Under the pieces are notes generated by a model that saw only the letters and a program-made list of their open reading frames with translations, was not told where the DNA came from and made no database searches. The position numbers and the translations under genes are program-made. DNA of 7,048 nucleotides from Susulua sp964536195 (GTDB lineage: Bacteria; Omnitrophota; Gorgyraeia; Duberdicusellales; 4484-171), in NCBI GenBank assembly GCA_964536195.1, contig CAZHVO010000056.1, forward strand, positions 1-7,048. The letters are read 5' to 3'. Shown one piece after another: positions 5,510-7,048 of this stretch (position 1 is the stretch's first letter; the number at the start of each line of letters is the position of its first letter).

Positions 5510-6022
5510 ATGAAGAATTATCGGAGTAACTTTAAAGAGTATTTAGATGATTTAGGAAAACCTAAGCCCTCTCCTGGTGGAGGAAGCGCGGTTGCTTTGA
5601 TTTTCTGCACCGGCCTTAGCCTGATTACGAAAGCAATCAATTTTTCCTCTCCTACCAAGTTCAAAAAACAATTAAAAAAACTACAAGCTTTGGTTAAGAA
5701 GATCTATCCTAATATCGACAAGGATGGTCTTATTTTTGCCAAAATTATCAGTTCGAAGGGTAAAAAAAGAGCCCTATCTATAAGGCAAAGTGAAAGTTTG
5801 ATTATTGACCTAGGCTCTGGGGCCCAAAGAGTATTTTCTCTTGCTAAAGAGATAAAATCTGGTATAAAAAAGAGTATAATTAGTGACTTCAATATTGGAT
5901 TGGAGTGCGCCAGAATAGCTCTTTTGGGTTGTGTTTTGAATCTAGAGGCAAATGAAAAAATGTTTGGCAAGAGAAGTAAATTTATTGGCCCTTTTAAAAA
6001 ATCTTTAAAAAAATGGCGATAA
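5510..6022 (+). CDS. fchA: Cyclodeaminase/cyclohydrolase family protein (FTCD_C/FchA-like)
   Basis: Belongs to the family containing formimino-THF cyclodeaminase and FchA, the methenyl-THF cyclohydrolase of several anaerobes and methylotrophs. Visible signatures: FKEYLDDLGKPKPSPGGGSA (8-27) with the glycine-rich folate-binding turn, then IDKDGLIF (69-76), equivalent to the family's D-x-D-x-x-x-F, and the C-terminal SDFNIGLECARIALLG (125-140) followed by CVLNLEAN. At 170 residues it is about 30-40 shorter than typical members, mainly in the middle and at the C-terminus, which is lysine-rich. Being next to and overlapping folD, it most likely acts on methenyl-THF rather than formimino-THF; that choice, and the symbol, are inference. 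It overlaps folD by 10 nt at an A-rich slippery sequence. An uncharacterised regulatory or degenerate family member is the alternative. Confidence 0.8.
   Translation: MKNYRSNFKEYLDDLGKPKPSPGGGSAVALIFCTGLSLITKAINFSSPTKFKKQLKKLQALVKKIYPNIDKDGLIFAKIISSKGKKRALSIRQSESLIIDLGSGAQRVFSLAKEIKSGIKKSIISDFNIGLECARIALLGCVLNLEANEKMFGKRSKFIGPFKKSLKKWR
6004..6013 (+). other. Candidate -1 frameshift site at the fchA/folD junction
   Basis: TTTAAAAAAA spans 6004-6013. Read in the FchA-like frame it is T TTA AAA AAA, so it holds two overlapping X-XXY-YYZ heptamers (TTTAAAA at 6004-6010 and AAAAAAA at 6007-6013). A one-base backward slip moves the ribosome into the folD frame directly before its ATG (6013). The phase is exact. 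I see no upstream SD-like stimulator and no obvious downstream hairpin, so activity is speculative; transcriptional slippage on the A7 run is a further possibility. Confidence 0.3.
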
Positions 6023-6858
6023 TTTTCAATACCCAAAAAAAATATGATTCTTTGCTAGCAGAAATTAAAACAAAGCTAAGAGCTATGCCTAAGCTATGTT
6101 TAGCCTCAGTAGCCATAGGTCAAGATGTTTCAGCTAAAAGCTATCGCTTGGCCCAGGAAAAGTTAGCTAAAGAATTAGGTATAGAGTATCGGCCCTTAGA
6201 TTTAAAGCCAGAGATTACCTTTGGGGAATTTAAGTCGGCAATTGAAAAATTAAATAAAGACCCAGGCGCAACAGGAATTATTCTTAATAAACCATTCCCC
6301 TCAGGTTGGAACGATGCAGATGTTTTCTCTTTACTTAGCGAAGAGAAGGATATTGAAGGAATGCATCCGGCTAATCTTGGAAGATTTTTTCTTGGCCAAC
6401 CTCGATTTAAATCCCCGACAGTATTAAGTGTTATTGAGATAGTCAAGGAGAGCGGGGTTGAGCTTTACGGGAAAAAAGCAACCTTGGTAGGTTTTTCTCC
6501 TCTTATTGGCCGACCCTTAGCCCTATGGCTGGGCAACCAGTTGGTAACAGTAAGTATTACTCATATTGCTACATTTGAGAAGAAAGATCTTCCTTCTTAT
6601 ATTAAGAGTGCTGATATTGTAATTTCAGCTGTTGGTAAGCCCGGTCTTATAAAGGGTGAGTGGATAAATGAAGGAGCAGTAGTTATTGATGTTGGAACCG
6701 GACATAAAAATAATAAGATCTCTGGTGATGTAGAATTTGATAAAGCTGGAGAAAAAGCAGCGTTCATCACCCCTGTTCCAGGAGGAGTTGGCAAGCTTAC
6801 AACGATGTTTCTTTACCATAACTTAGTGTTAGCATGCGAGTTAAGTTCGACGAGTTAA
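6013..6858 (+). CDS. folD: FolD-family methylene-THF dehydrogenase, probably lacking cyclohydrolase activity
   Basis: FolD oxidises 5,10-methylene-THF to methenyl-THF (or the reverse) and usually also hydrolyses it to 10-formyl-THF. The 281 residues cover the whole two-domain fold: an N-terminal folate domain with SYRLAQEKLAKELGI (43-57), a Rossmann domain with LVGFSPLIGRP (158-168), VISAVGKPGLIKGEWI (203-218), GAVVIDVGTG (221-230), GDVEFD (238-243) and the diagnostic ITPVPGGVG (252-260). Aligned by eye to E. coli FolD, catalytic K54 is Q48, Q98 is N92 (followed by K93) and D121 is E115. The PCTP loop has become SPTV (134-137), and GGVGPMT is GGVGKLT. Loss of the lysine predicts loss of cyclohydrolase, which the overlapping FchA-like gene could supply. 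The start is inside that gene, with no Shine-Dalgarno. Confidence 0.9.
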   Translation: MAIIFNTQKKYDSLLAEIKTKLRAMPKLCLASVAIGQDVSAKSYRLAQEKLAKELGIEYRPLDLKPEITFGEFKSAIEKLNKDPGATGIILNKPFPSGWNDADVFSLLSEEKDIEGMHPANLGRFFLGQPRFKSPTVLSVIEIVKESGVELYGKKATLVGFSPLIGRPLALWLGNQLVTVSITHIATFEKKDLPSYIKSADIVISAVGKPGLIKGEWINEGAVVIDVGTGHKNNKISGDVEFDKAGEKAAFITPVPGGVGKLTTMFLYHNLVLACELSSTS

Positions 6859-6865
6859 CGTTACT

Positions 6866-7048
6866 ATGGAAAACATCACTATTCTAGGTGCCGGTGTTTC
6901 AGGATTAGCTTTAATTGAAGAGATTAGAGCAAAAAACATTCCCTGCAATATTGTCTTAATAGATAAAGATGACTATTCTTTTCCCAGAAGAGAGGTAATC
7001 TACTCTCCTGGTGAGATTAGCAAAAGGATAGAGATTAATGAGTGGACT
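6866..7048 (+). CDS. FAD/NAD(P)-binding oxidoreductase, N-terminal part (3' end outside window)
   Basis: The first 61 codons are open to the window edge. Residues 4-33 form a classical dinucleotide-binding beta-alpha-beta unit: ITILGAGVSG with GxGxxG at 8-13, a helix, then NIVLIDKDD, where D33 ends the second strand and would contact the ribose of FAD or NAD. The following YSFPRREVIYSPGEI resembles the early region of NDH-2-like and other pyridine nucleotide-disulfide-type flavoproteins. The subfamily cannot be fixed from this fragment. ATG 6866 begins 7 nt after the folD stop without a Shine-Dalgarno, so the gene is very likely co-transcribed with folD. A link to the redox cofactor of the folate branch is inference from position. 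Confidence 0.8.
   Translation, partial: MENITILGAGVSGLALIEEIRAKNIPCNIVLIDKDDYSFPRREVIYSPGEISKRIEINEWT

Noticed and set aside
5510..6022. Naming this gene formimino-THF cyclodeaminase of histidine degradation
   Set aside because: No formiminotransferase or hut gene is adjacent; overlap with folD favours a methenyl-THF cyclohydrolase (FchA-like) role.

Overview
The window is a gene-dense, entirely plus-strand stretch of bacterial chromosome, moderately AT-rich by eye. It holds core housekeeping genes followed by the start of a one-carbon (folate) cluster. No phage, IS, CRISPR or RNA gene is visible, and the longest gap between genes is 148 bp. Gene families and order (tgt-trmD-rplS-rnhB, and an FchA-like gene beside folD) indicate an anaerobic-type, probably uncultured bacterium. 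An Omnitrophota-like lineage is my guess from general impression and is not demonstrated. Shine-Dalgarno (SD) use is uneven: rplS has a perfect site, while ruvB, tgt, trmD, folD and the last gene have none I can see.

Positions 1-1600: the 3' two thirds of trpS, whose C-terminal part carries a four-cysteine pattern like that of [4Fe-4S] tryptophanyl-tRNA synthetases. Two bases after its stop lies a 69-bp palindrome that folds as an outer stem with two inner hairpins, followed by a plausible promoter. Next is scpA (condensin kleisin) without scpB beside it; a terminator-like hairpin overlaps its stop codon.

Positions 1577-5476: ruvB (Holliday-junction helicase motor), tgt (queuosine pathway, tRNA position 34), trmD (m1G37), rplS (L19) and rnhB (RNase HII). 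tgt and trmD, which modify two positions of the same tRNA loop, overlap by 32 nt. trmD-rplS-rnhB is a classical translation/replication gene string.

Positions 5510-7048: a short cyclodeaminase/cyclohydrolase-family gene (FchA-like), a divergent folD, and the first 61 codons of an FAD/NAD-binding oxidoreductase. The FolD has replaced the three active-site residues usually named for the bifunctional enzyme (E. coli K54, Q98 and D121 become Q48, N92 and E115). Together with the FchA-like neighbour this suggests a split pathway: FchA-like as methenyl-THF cyclohydrolase and FolD as a dehydrogenase only, possibly coupled to the flavoprotein downstream. The two genes overlap by 10 nt at a run of slippery bases (TTTAAAAAAA) in the right phase for a -1 frameshift that would fuse the two enzymes. 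This junction and the remodelled FolD are the most interesting parts of the window.
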